From Limnephilus marmoratus (lineage: Eukaryota; Arthropoda; Insecta; Trichoptera; Limnephilidae), in NCBI GenBank assembly GCA_917880885.1, contig OU862922.1, positions 992,001-1,056,000 on the forward strand: DNA of 64,000 nucleotides. Reading direction: 5' to 3'. The notes beneath the pieces are model-generated. The model made no database searches, had not been told where the DNA came from, and was given only the letters and a program-made list of their open reading frames with translations. This document shows positions 54,549 to 64,000 of the stretch, piece after piece. Made by a program: the position numbers and the translations under genes. The first letter of the stretch is position 1. Every line of letters starts with the position of its first letter.

Positions 54549-54930
54549 TCAGGGCCGGATTAAACATGTCGGGGCCCCTACTCAATACACTTCTCGGGGC
54601 CCTTTACCAAAGAGGCCCCTAGCCGATACGTGGCCCCTAGGCAGTGGCCTACACTGCCTTGTGGACAATACGGCCCTGTCAGGGCTGGCTTAAACATGTC
54701 GGGGCCCCTAAGCAATGCACGTCTCGGGGCCCCTTTACCCTAGGGCCCCCTACCCGATGCGGGGCCCCTAGGCAGTGGCCTACACTGCCTTATGGACAAA
54801 AGGAGCCTGCCAGGGCCGGCTTAAACATGTCGGGGCCCCTAGGCAATGCACGTCTCGGGGCCCTTTACCCTAGAGGCCCCTCACCAATGTGGGCCCCTAG
54901 GCAGTTGCCTACACGTCTTATGGATAGTAC
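54549..54930. repeat. Three tandem ~130-bp GC-rich units
   Basis: Units start at about 54549, 54678 and 54811, each with CAGGGCYGGMTTAAACATGT, CGGGGCCCCTA, CTCGGGGCCC and CAGTKGCCTACAC. Their GC content stands out from the surroundings. The 129-codon frame across them (54644-55033) is a by-product of the repeat. The ends resemble CAGGGCCGG hAT termini. Confidence 0.85.
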
Positions 54931-55422
54931 TGTAATAGCTATAGTGACTGGATTATCGGACAGTTTAAGATTTGGTGCGTGGTGCATGCAAATAAGATGT
55001 ATAGTTTTTCGAATATGTTGTCCACCAGGTTGAAAAACGTAGTTTAGAGAAAAATGCGTTCAAAGTTTTGCTGAAGGATAATTCAACATACAAACTGTTT
55101 AAAACGGTTTCACATAAAATGCTGTAAAAAACATTTGGTGAGAGCATTGCTAACTTCAGAAAATGAAATGAAATAAAAATTACAAACATTTTTTTACAGT
55201 GTCCTGGTGCCTTAAATCATTGTTTAGGATTTGATCAAGGAAACAGTATGTATATTGAATTATCCTTCAGCAAAACTTTGAATGCGTTTTTCTCGAAACT
55301 TTTTAAACTCGTTTTTCCACCTGGTTGACAATATATTTAAAAAACTATACATCCGCCTGTATATATTTTATTGCATTAAAACGCGTTGAAAGTTTTGCTG
55401 AAGGATAATTCATCATTCAAAC

Positions 55423-55869
55423 CAAGGGCGGATTTAGGGGGGGGGGGGGGGGGCACGGGGGCACGTGCGCACGTGCCCCCCCCAGACGGTATTTTTGTGT
55501 ACTGTGGAGATTCCATCACAGTACAGAAAACTGTCTTTATTAAACATTTAATTTTTCTGTTGTTTTGACACTTTCAAAAACCTTCCTATACATACTTGAA
55601 CAATAATTGTTGATTTTTTTGCCCGTCCACCCCTTGTGCCCGCCCAGAAAAAAATCCTAACAGTAATTATTGATTTTTTTGCGCGTACGCCCCTTGTGCC
55701 CCCCCCCCCCCCAGAAAAAAATCCTAACAGTAATTGTTGATTTTTTGCCCGTCCGCCCCTTGTACCCCCCCCCCCCCCCCCAGAAAAAAATCCTAACAGT
55801 AATTGTTAATTTTTTTGCCCGTCCACCTATTGTGCCCCCCCCCAGAAAAAAATCCTGGATCCGCCCTTG
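55423..55869. mobile_element. 447-bp hAT MITE with internal tandem repeats
   Basis: Ends CAAGGGCGGATTTAGGGG and inverted CAAGGGCGGATCCAGGAT; flanking octamers ATTCAAAC (55415-55422) and ATACAAAC (55870-55877) match at 7 of 8. The right half is about four units of ~62 bp, each with GATTTTTTTGCCCGTCC, CCTTGTGCCCCC and AGAAAAAAATCCTAACAGTA. Poly-G at the left and poly-C in each unit could pair. It is non-coding. Confidence 0.8.
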
Positions 55870-55912
55870 ATACAAACTGATATGAATTTAGATTTTCACG
55901 GCCAAAAGTATT

Positions 55913-56033
55913 ATGGTTATTTGTTTTTGGGGTGTTATGCCATGTTGCGCTACCTTCTCCTTTAGCCAACGTTTCGGACAGCGTTACAGTGTCCATCATC
56001 AGGGCAAATAACACCCCAAAAACAAATAACCAT
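55913..56033. repeat. Palindromic MITE with 26-nt perfect arms and hammerhead-like loop
   Basis: Arms 55913-55938 and 56008-56033 are exact reverse complements (ATGGTTATTTGTTTTTGG start). The loop, read on the minus strand (55966-56002), has CTGATGA, a GGACA/TGTCC stem and GAAAC, the arrangement of a hammerhead ribozyme core with one bulged base. Confidence 0.7.
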
Positions 56034-56236
56034 CACTAACTAAATAACTAAATAACCAAATAACCATTTATTTAGATACCAATAACCAGTTGGTTATATT
56101 CTTGAAAATCTGTTCAGGGGATTGGTATATTTATGCTGTTCAGTCTGGCCAGTTACCCAAGACTAGAACGAATAGCGTGCGGCCCGCAAGGGGGGGGGGG
56201 GAGGGGGGGGCGCGCCCCCCTCTGTATCCGCCACTG

Positions 56237-57129
56237 GCATATTAGGACGGTAGTTTTTAATGTCTGTGTCGTCGCCTTTTTTGAAAATCGGGGTAATATA
56301 ACTAGATTTCCAACGGGTTGGAAAATGTCCAGAAGAAAGTAGGTGGTTAAATAGTGCGGTGAGTGAACCTGATATTGCAGATGCGCATTGTTTGAAAAAT
56401 ATTGGTGGGATGTTATCTGGGCCTGCAGATTTGTTAGGGTCAAGTGAAATGATTTTATGTAAGCATGATTCCTGTGTTATGAGGCAATTATGTAGATGTA
56501 TTGTGTTTTGGTATGTGTATGATGGTACGTTGTTATCTGGTATTTCACCTTCGTATACACTTTGGAAATGATCCGCAAACAAATTAACAATATCAAAGGT
56601 GCTATTGGCTATTTTGCCATCATAATGCATTGTGGGGGGGTAGTCTGTACTTTCATTGTTTCATTTTTTAACAAAATTCCAAAGATTGTTTGTTCCTAGC
56701 GCAGTTTTCTCAACGGAGGTGATGTGTGCTTTATAACACAATTTCGATAGTTTTTACATTTCTTTCTTGTTTCTGAGAAGTTTGAGTAGTCGTTGATTTG
56801 GTGAGTCAGTTTAAAAAATTTATGTAGCTGTTTTTTTGTTTAAGTAAGAGTATAAGATCTGTGGAGAACCAAATTGGATATGTTCTGTGTTTTGGTGTAT
56901 ACGAGGGGACATGAGATTTTATATTTTCAGAAAATGTTTCATAGAGTTTTTCTAGTATTTGTTCGATATCACTGTTAGTGGTTAAGAAAGTCCAATCTGT
57001 ATTAGTGAGTTGGTAGTTAATAGAATCGTAATCAGCGTTTTTGAAGTTGAGTGTTGTCAGTGGTGGATTATTCGTGTACATATTTACTGTATCATGTTCT
57101 GAACTAGATGCCCGTTTGTAGATACTCAC
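56237..57129 (-). pseudogene. LINE ORF2 pre-RT and early RT fragments
   Basis: 56806-57129 encodes the linker after the endonuclease (TTNSDIEQILEKLYETFSEN). 56237-56630 encodes LDPNKSAGPDNIPPIFFK, HFPTRWKSSYITPIFKKGD and ends at IKNYRP, exactly where CAGTGGCGGA-type sequence begins. The two pieces are out of frame with each other. This is the same decayed LINE as 53429-54060. Confidence 0.75.
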
Positions 57130-57189
57130 CTCAGCATCTAGTCCAGTTTATGTTTTAGACTCACTATCACAGGAGGTAATATAATAAAA

Positions 57190-59338
57190 GTAATAGTAAT
57201 TACGCGGTATAACTTTAGTCATTTATTTATTTCAAAACTTGCGACAATATTTAATTATGACTTGGCAAATATAAAGAGCTATACGAGAATCACCACTCAG
57301 AAACAAATCACCATCGAGAATGAAAACGGGCTCGCTGATAAAAATGCAAATCACTTCGATTTCAATCTTCGGTGTTGCACGCCCAGAAAATATCTATATA
57401 GCAGTCAAGTTTTTTGCTGAATGTAGGTACCGCCACATGCCTCCCCCCCAGTTGCTAAACGATATAATGAAATTTGGCAGGGATTCTAAAAGATATTTTC
57501 TAAGCGTACAAAGAAAAAAAATCGTGACGTCACATTGTGTCAGTTACTGAGTTTTTATAATAATTAAAAAGGTAGTCGCTGTTAAAAGTGTTTTGGATTA
57601 CAATAGGCCTCCTGACGCGATGTGAGATCATGCGAAAACATAATAAAGTACTGAAAAATATAATATATCCTATATGTGACATCATCGTAGGATATTTTGT
57701 TCATATGCGTTCAGAAAGATTATAGTATATGTGTGAAGGTATTTATATAAATGATTTCCCCATAAGTTTGTGAACGCATTGGAAGCTCTTAAATATAATT
57801 TTAATTAAATTTATACATCTTTATATTAGTTAATAACCAGACATTCCTGCGCTCAAAGTTCCCAAGTTCTATAGAAATAGCATGGTATATATAGTATGTT
57901 TTTAAATAATAGATAATTGATTCACCTTATTTTGTGATAAACAAATGCATGCTGTTATATAAATAATATTAATAATTAAAAATAAATGAGTGTTTAATTT
58001 ATTATAATCCTATTTAAGTATATAATGCTAATATCTAAAGTATTCGGGAAATAGTGATATATGTAATTATTTATTCGGAGCAAATACTGCGTCTACAAAA
58101 AATATTGATATATGTTTTCAATAAGTCGCTGATGTATCACAGGCGACCAGTTGTTTATTGGAGCATTTCTGCATCGACAATAATGCTTTGGATAATTCTT
58201 GTTAGTTAAAGATTTGGCTTATTTGCCATCAGTTTTCTAAAGCTAACATCTATAATAATAATATATTATACCGTAAACGTTGTAGTAAGCTATAGTATAT
58301 TATGCTACATTAGGTTATTATTTTAACTACATACTTAATTACTTAACATACATTAGATACAATATTTTGCAAAAGTTGCGAAGGTTAGTTTGACACTAAA
58401 CGTCGAAATAATGTTTTTATTATTCCACGTACTCATGACTCTGTGTCATAAAAATATGAAAGTAATAACTAAAGTGTCAAGTTGTATACTGGAATGGTCA
58501 TACCAAAAATTAAAAAATATACATTAATCGATGTTTACTGAAGCACACATAGTAATCATCTGTTATGTTTGGTATGTTTTCATATTGTAAATAATTAATT
58601 GATTTAACAAAATATGAAAACAAATGTGCTTCGGTATACACTATATAGTTATAAAATTTTTTAATACTTGCTACTTCAAGTGATGTCAGAGTCAATGTAG
58701 CAATATTGGGCAGGTATATTCATTTACATAATCATTTTTACCTGAATTATTGTTTCTATACAATAAGCGCTGAATAAAATATCTCGCGTAGAGCGAATTA
58801 AATGGAAAATAATTTCTTATACCATATTAGATATTTTGAAATTTTATCAAATGATACGGTGTTATTTAAGTTATGCTATTCTTTACTGCGCAGACAACCA
58901 TTCGTATTTTTACCACTATATAAATTCTTAACAAATAAAAATCATTTTCAAATGTTTACTGATTCTCGATTATTACTTATTCCATATACTATGAAGCTTT
59001 TTGTAACAGATAACTAGACCTGAATGTGATTTCGCGTCCAGCGTAGATATATTATTGTTTTTATTATGTTATTGCGATTAACTATCAATAAACATTTGAA
59101 AATAATTATAATTTAATATTTAAGTGACAGTTTCAACAACATGCTGCTCAGATGTGTGTATTTTATAAGTACATCTGAGTAATCATAGTTGGAATTATTA
59201 AAAACAAAAATTAATGCTAGATACTATTTTTATGGATGTCAATATAAGGCTATATTGGAATACGTATCCAATATAGAATACATTAAGATTTCACTCTGAT
59301 AAGAGTTATACACATATGAAAGGTTATTTATATCATAA
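57190..59338. other. No recognisable feature
   Basis: A strongly AT-rich stretch with many short stops. No transposon termini, coding motifs or RNA genes were recognised. The small open frames at 58510-58695 and 58802-59017 have no familiar motif and are probably chance. Confidence 0.5.
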
Positions 59339-59786
59339 TATTTACAAGTGTTGTGAAAAGCGATTATAGCTAGACACGTAGATTACATTGACTAATATAC
59401 AATGTTTTAAATTTGCTTAAATTAATTACATGTAGGTAAATGATTTTGAAGGATGAAATTTTTCATCAATTGATAATGCATCATTTCTCTGACAATGAAT
59501 TGCATATATTCGTATTGTATTCTAATTATGTTGTTTGTAAAAATATTAAATTATGAATTATGATAAACAATAATTCATAATTTAATATTTTTACAAACAA
59601 CATAATTAGAATACAATATAGGCAATTCATTGTCAGAGAAATGATGCCTTATAAATTGATGAAAAATTTCATCCTTCAAAATCATTTACCTACATGTAAT
59701 TAATTTAAGCAAATTTAAAACATTGTATATTAGTCAATGTAATCTACGTGTCTAGCTATAATCGCTTTTCACAACACTTGTAAATA
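59339..59786. repeat. ~450-bp near-perfect palindrome ending at the gap
   Basis: Sequence from 59339 (TATTTACAAGTGTTGTGAAA) to ~59558 returns inverted from ~59568 to 59786, with a short AT-rich centre near 59560 (AATTATGATAAACAATAATT). Few mismatches are seen, mainly at about 59487-59510. The inverted copy is cut by the N run, so its true length is unknown. Confidence 0.9.
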
Positions 59787-59986
59787 NNNNNNNNNNNNNN
59801 NNNNNNNNNNNNNNNNNNNNNNNNNNNNNNNNNNNNNNNNNNNNNNNNNNNNNNNNNNNNNNNNNNNNNNNNNNNNNNNNNNNNNNNNNNNNNNNNNNNN
59901 NNNNNNNNNNNNNNNNNNNNNNNNNNNNNNNNNNNNNNNNNNNNNNNNNNNNNNNNNNNNNNNNNNNNNNNNNNNNNNNNNNNNNN
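59787..59986. other. Assembly gap of exactly 200 N
   Basis: 200 consecutive N, a conventional placeholder for a gap of unknown size. Sequence on either side may not be adjacent in the genome, and open frames read across it are meaningless. Confidence 0.98.
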
Positions 59987-60111
59987 GTTCCCTCCCATGG
60001 TCGCCTCATTAATTCGAGTTTTTTCAGTCACCGGTTCAGGATATTCATTGTTCTGAGAGGATCTCTCTGCAGAATGAATGGCTCAATAAATTATCAGAAA
60101 GAAAATAGTTC

Positions 60112-60690
60112 CGTAGGTAGTTGAGCGGTCAAAATACTCGACAACGAATCTAGAGCTCGCGGGTTCGAGTCCTCTGAAATATTATTTATGTAATGAAACA
60201 CATTTTAAAATCTCAATTAGGGAGGCAGATATGAGTACCGCCGCCCCGGGAACCAAATATTGGATAAACAACACCCCTCTCATAGTCACCCCAAGTGATT
60301 CGCTACATTTGGTGACTTGCCATTGGTGCCCGGGTTCATGGGGTTAGGTTTGTCTAGGTCCTGGCGGCCAATGCGTTTGCCCACCTACTGCGTGGCGAGC
60401 TGGATTGAGAGATTGGTTGGGGAGGACCTAACCTAGATCTCCAGCCGGTCTCTCTCTACCCATCGCCTTGCACCGCAGTTGGAGGGATGATTCATACGTC
60501 CGTCACTCCTAGACACCCCAGATTCTTTCCCACCCCTCATACCCTTTTCCTTCTCAGAACTTCCTCTCCTTCATTTCCCCAAACAAAAAACTTCCATCCC
60601 CAAAGCATCCCTAAAGATGACATATGCCATAAGGGAAATTAATTTTCTCAGGGCCTCCTGTTCGAAGGAAGCTAACGTAAAAAAAATCTT
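60112..60690 (+). mobile_element. tRNA-headed SINE, near complete
   Basis: 60112-60175 has box-A-like AGTTGAGCGGTCAAAATACT and box-B-like CGGGTTCGAGTCC (RNA polymerase III promoter). The body (60215-60660) is the uninterrupted copy of the family also seen at 8204-11033 and 31904-32140. Near the 3' end is the remnant of the GGCCTCCTG hairpin, then an A tract (60681-60688). Whether head and body form one SINE is inferred from their adjacency; a flanking duplication was not identified. Confidence 0.65.
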
Positions 60691-60734
60691 TCTATGTAAT
60701 TTTCACAGTGAATTATTATAAAATAATATATATG

Positions 60735-60870
60735 CGGCACGTTCCAAAGTGTAGATACATTCAGTATCGCCCTGGTGAAAGACCACCATCCAGAATTGAA
60801 AGGTTGCTTGAACTATGTCTGAATAACAACATACCCTAATCATAATTAAGGATGTCACAGTCCTATGGGC
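60735..60870. repeat. Dispersed repeat, second copy
   Basis: Shares GCGGCACGTTYC, the CAGTATCGCCCTGGTGAAAG-type segment and TCTGAATAAC with 5995-6110 in the same orientation. Short and non-coding. Confidence 0.55.
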
Positions 60871-60902
60871 TCCTAGATGTACTCTTGTGAGCTATTATCG
60901 TA

Positions 60903-61996
60903 AAAAAAATCGAGTGCTGTTCACACGCGGTAGAAGCGAAACTTACCAAAACAATCTCAAACTATGAAAAAGCAAGGAGCCTTGAAAAGTGAGGTCATAA
61001 TCAAAGCGCAGTGAGCAGGCCCATGAGCGCAGACCTTGCGTCGTTTCCATTTTATATTTCAACCAATAGGAGCCTCGATAGGAGTATAATGCTTCACAGG
61101 TGCTGTACGCGTCATTTCCGTTTCATCCGAATTTCGAATCGCTTACGGGGCTAAGGAAGTTTCATTTCAAAAACTCAACAAATTTCATTTCAAATACTCA
61201 ACAAATTAGAAGAAATAAAATACCAACAGTCATTTTGATTCCAGTGAACACCTTTATTATTTAAAAAATTAAACAATTTCTTTGTTTATATAGCTTTATT
61301 ATTATTTGCTCTTGGCATTCTACAGATCTGAATCAGTGATACGACGAATTAATAATATTTACTTTAGATTTTACAAGCATTTAGATGTATTGTTTGATAA
61401 AATAATTGCAGGGCAGAGCAAGACTCGATTAAAACGGAGGCGTCTACTAATATCTACAGGAATTCCAAAAACTGAAAAAATTGAACTAATATCTATGAGA
61501 AGGAAAGTGTTGACGAACATCTACAGCACTGGCAGAGGTTGGATTTGCAATTGTGTATAGCATATTGGAATAACGTAATATTGCGTATGCAGTTTAAAAA
61601 ACTTAATTTATGTAAGTATGTGTGTAAAAATCCCTAATATCGGACTATTGGACACATTTAGCTGATTAATCCAACCTACGCTCTGTAGATATTAGTCAAC
61701 ACTCTGAAGTTCGTAGATATTAGTTCAACATATGAGCTGTAGATATTCGTCCGACATACAGGCTGTAGATATTAATATCTGGAGTCGATTAAAACTAACA
61801 TCATTTAAAAAAAATCGAGTGCAGTTTATACGCGGTAGAAGCGAAACTTTGTCAAAACAATCTCAACCAATACTTGAAAAGTGAGGTCATAATCAAAGCG
61901 ACCAATAGGAGCCTCTGAGTGACATCATAATCAAAGCGGTCAATGAGCGCAGTTGTGCGTCGCAGGTCCAAATCACAGCGGTGCTATAGAAGTTTC
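60903..61996. repeat. Direct repeats flanking a ~115-bp-arm hairpin
   Basis: About 60903-61150 and 61806-61996 share, in the same orientation, AAAAAAATCGAGTGC, GCGGTAGAAGCGAAACTT, TGAAAAGTGAGGTCATAATC and CCAATAGGAGCCTC. Between them 61437-61551 and 61668-61790 are reverse complements of each other, ending in GGTTGGATT / AATCCAACC. Each arm contains several ~28-bp-spaced CTAATATCTACA-like words. The overall shape (direct ends, foldback centre) does not match a standard element I can name. Confidence 0.6.
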
Positions 61997-62110
61997 ACTC
62001 AAAAAAATTATTATCATGGAATAGAACAATGCGTAGGTACCTCCGTTAAAAAACATTATAAATTACTTCTTCTAACACAGCAAACTTATTTTGTGGCACC
62101 ATTTTGATTT

Positions 62111-62299
62111 AAATTAATAAATTACTTCGTTTTTACCACTTTTATTGTTTACAAAACCAACATGTTTCGTGAGCAATGCTCACTTCTTCAGGGTTTTTTA
62201 TTGATACTTCAGTATCATTGTATAAGTGAGCATTGCTCACGAAACATGTTGGTTTTGTAAACAATAAGAGTGGTAAAAACGAAGTAATTTATTAATTTT
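62111..62299. repeat. Palindrome with ~75-nt arms and hammerhead-like motif
   Basis: Arms 62111-62185 and 62224-62299 are inverted copies (AAATTAATAAATTACTTCG at the outside; GAGCAATGCTCAC at the inside). The minus strand at 62157-62191 reads CTGAAGA, a GTGAGC/GCTCAC stem and GAAAC, as in the element at 55966-56002. The loop is ~38 nt. Confidence 0.8.
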
Positions 62300-62513
62300 A
62301 AACATTATAAATTAGGTACTGAACAACTGAACGCAAAAGTACTCGTACATTTGGTAATGGACGGGAGGAAATGATATAATTTATCTTAGTTATAACTGCT
62401 CAGGAACAATATTAATACCATTACAGAGTTATACGTTATGATCGCTATTACAACGAAAACTGCTCATATAAATCTTGACTATACAGCAGAAAATCTGATA
62501 TTGTTTATCATTT

Positions 62514-63419
62514 TTATTTATTTAAACGCCCATAGGGCTTGTGCATCGAATACAGTACACGTTTTTTTTAATTACAGTGAAAATTATGAGTTTACAAAAT
62601 ACAGATAACATTTATTTATTTATTTACGCCCATTTAGGCTTTTACATAAATATATACACTTAACAATATTTACGAAATTATACTAGTTACAAAATACTGA
62701 AATGACTGTTTACAACACTTGCACATAAACAAATATAAAGCAAAAATAATATTGAATTTGATCCACACAGTATGCAGGCACAAAATATAAAATCAAAAAA
62801 AAATACAAAAATAGCTTCTCTCCTTCAACCGACAAAACACCACCAATATGCTAGTCAATTCAAACAGTTTCATCAACACATTCCCCTACTTGATGAAAAA
62901 ACTTCAATAAGGTATGCTTATATATTAAGATTGATGTATTAAATCTATCAACAACATCGGAGTATTTGTTTCCAAGCTGTTGAATTCGCCGCATAGGAGT
63001 ATAATATTGACATGTTGACTTAGAATTGCTGCAATAATATGGTAGGTACTGTCTTGTGACTGACCTGCCTGGAGTATGAAAGGAGATTACATATAATAAA
63101 TCAGGGGTGTCAAACATTGAATTAATGATTTTATTCAAACAGGTTAAATCGAAAATGATTCTATGATCAGATAATTTAGGTAATTTAGGCATTCACTAGG
63201 AATGCCCATTTTAAAATTTACATATCTTAAAAAATTATTTTGGATTCTTTCAATCGCATGTGAATGAACCTCATAATTTGGGGACCATACCGTGGAATTA
63301 TATTCTATATGACTCCTTACTAGTGACATATATAAAGTTTTTACAGTATTGACATTATTAAAATCACTAGATACCCTTAAAATAAATCCCAACATTTTCA
63401 AAGCTTTATTGGTTATTTA
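62514..63419 (-). mobile_element. LINE 3' ends, minus strand, two fragments
   Basis: 62514-62606 is a short 3' end only (TTTATTTATTTAAACGCCCATAGGGCTT). 62607-63419 is a longer 5'-truncated copy with the same style of 3' hairpin (ACGCCCATTTAGGCT) and ORF2 remnants. The latter is interrupted on its 5' side at about 63415 by another LINE 3' end. Confidence 0.65.
62860..63415 (-). pseudogene. LINE ORF2 C-terminal remnant
   Basis: The 63144-63415 frame encodes KALKMLGFILRVSSDF and YMSLVRSHIEYNSTVWSPNY. After a frame change near 63190 the 62860-63192 frame encodes LPKLSDHRIIFDLTCLNKII. This is the C-terminal region of a Jockey-group RT, related to 53429-54060. It is cut on the 5' side at KAL by inserted sequence from 63420. 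Confidence 0.75.
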
Positions 63420-64000
63420 TTTATTTATTGCTTCTTCACAATTTATGTACATATATTTTTAGCATGTAATTATTAACCCCACTAGGGTTCGCCTGTATCG
63501 GGGTTAATAATTTCACAATTTAATAAAAATAACACACGCAAATATCGGTCATGCAAAACAGTTAAGTAAAAGCAAAATCATAAAATTTAAAAATAAAATG
63601 ATAAACAGACAAAATAATAAGTAATAAAAATATATAAATTAGTAACAGAGTGTTGAGAGATCAGACAAAATGTTATCATTCATTATATCATTAGTTATAT
63701 AAAATTAAAAAAATACATGTCCTTAGGTTTTTTTTTTAAATAGGGGTAAAAATAAACAATGAGAAAAAAAAACAAAGATTTATAAGCGATTACATTAGAG
63801 CGAATCTTTCTTATGCAATATTAAAGTGACTATCAAATAATTATGAAATAAATATGAAACCTTTTGATCACAACATTATTGTTTTCATTCCATTTAAGTG
63901 CCCGTTTTCATTAAAATACGATTGTATTTTATAGTGTAAGTGACACCTTAGAAATGCCATCCGTGTGATCTTTTAGTTTTGATAAAGTTATGGGATACGA
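63416..64000 (-). mobile_element. LINE-type 3' UTR running off the window
   Basis: It starts with a TTTATTTATTTATTG tail and contains a hairpin-like AACCCCACTAGGGTT...CGGGGTTAATAA (63474-63510), like the other minus-strand LINE ends. No coding sequence is reached before the window ends. The class is inferred from the tail and its position inside another LINE. Confidence 0.45.

Larger units (their letters stand above)
52790..57180 (-). mobile_element. Decayed LINE (minus strand), interrupted by MITE-type repeats
   Basis: The 3' end near 52800 shows the TTTATTTATTAATTTT...GCCCTGATGGGC hairpin seen at other LINE 3' ends here. ORF2 pieces, in order from the 5' side: 56806-57129, 56237-56630, ~54060-53700, 53429-53698. 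The RT core between NYRP and the post-YADD region is missing and replaced by the repeat cluster 54229-56236. The 5' part is truncated near 57180. Confidence 0.75.

Noticed and set aside
54644..55033. 129-codon open frame rich in P, G and R
   Set aside because: It lies across the tandem GC-rich units; the frame is a by-product of the repeat.
59752..60031. Open frames spanning the N run
   Set aside because: The gap is unsequenced, so translation through it means nothing.
60112..60175. Possible tRNA gene
   Set aside because: Box A and box B are present but acceptor and anticodon stems do not form; it leads into a SINE body.
61306..61560. 84-codon frame, basic, between direct repeats
   Set aside because: Overlaps the inverted arm with AATATCTAC-type repeats, has no early ATG, and no recognised domain.

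Overview
The window reads as a piece of an insect (or at least arthropod) nuclear genome: it is AT-rich, has introns, and is crowded with eukaryotic transposable elements. The one recognisable host gene is the first coding exon of an EH-domain ATPase of the Past1/EHD family (minus strand, 22.2-23.4 kb), whose protein closely resembles insect Past1. No bacterial features, operons, CRISPR arrays or rRNA genes were seen. Exactly 200 N at 59787-59986 is a scaffold gap, so sequence continuity there is not assured.

Layout. 1-7.9 kb: small foldback and MITE-like repeats, an inverted pair of about 350-bp arms (1166-2843), and one copy of a dispersed ~715-bp repeat. 7.9-11.2 kb: a three-level nest, with a Jockey-group LINE inside a SINE-like retroposon inside a short hAT element. 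11.4-17.4 kb: a TAA-flanked Harbinger-like element holding an apparently intact CR1/Jockey-group LINE (minus strand, 82-nt A tail) and a 613-bp hAT element. 17.4-21.3 kb: MITEs, two pogo/Tigger-like elements, and a hAT element with a transposase fragment. 22.2-23.4 kb: EHD exon. 24.0-29.8 kb: a full-length I-group LINE with both ORFs open and a 13-bp target duplication. 29.85-30.57 kb: second copy of the ~715-bp repeat.

30.6-52.7 kb is the main structure. One ~640-bp hAT element has been inflated to 22.1 kb by nested insertions, each with its own target-site duplication: a 334-bp hAT, a Harbinger-like element with MADF-domain remnants (itself hit by a retroposon), and an unfamiliar foldback element X. 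X has ~970-bp inverted arms and encodes pieces of a PIN/FEN-like nuclease with a cysteine-rich tail. X is split by a BEL/Pao LTR retrotransposon, which is split by an R1-clade LINE, a solo LTR and a truncated LINE; the R1-clade LINE is in turn broken by a 1.6-kb insert. Removing the insertions gives about 640 bp for the outermost hAT, close to the 613-bp uninterrupted copy at 16361-16973, which checks the nesting independently.

52.8-57.2 kb: a decayed minus-strand LINE interrupted by G/C-tract hAT-type repeats and palindromes. 57.2-59.3 kb: no recognisable gene. 59.34-59.79 kb: a ~450-bp near-perfect palindrome running into the gap. 60-64 kb: a tRNA-headed SINE, an unusual repeat/hairpin structure, a palindrome, and LINE 3' ends.

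The coding capacity is therefore almost wholly that of mobile elements (endonuclease, reverse transcriptase, integrase, transposase fragments). The element sequence below 22.2 kb lies downstream of the EHD exon and may be intronic.
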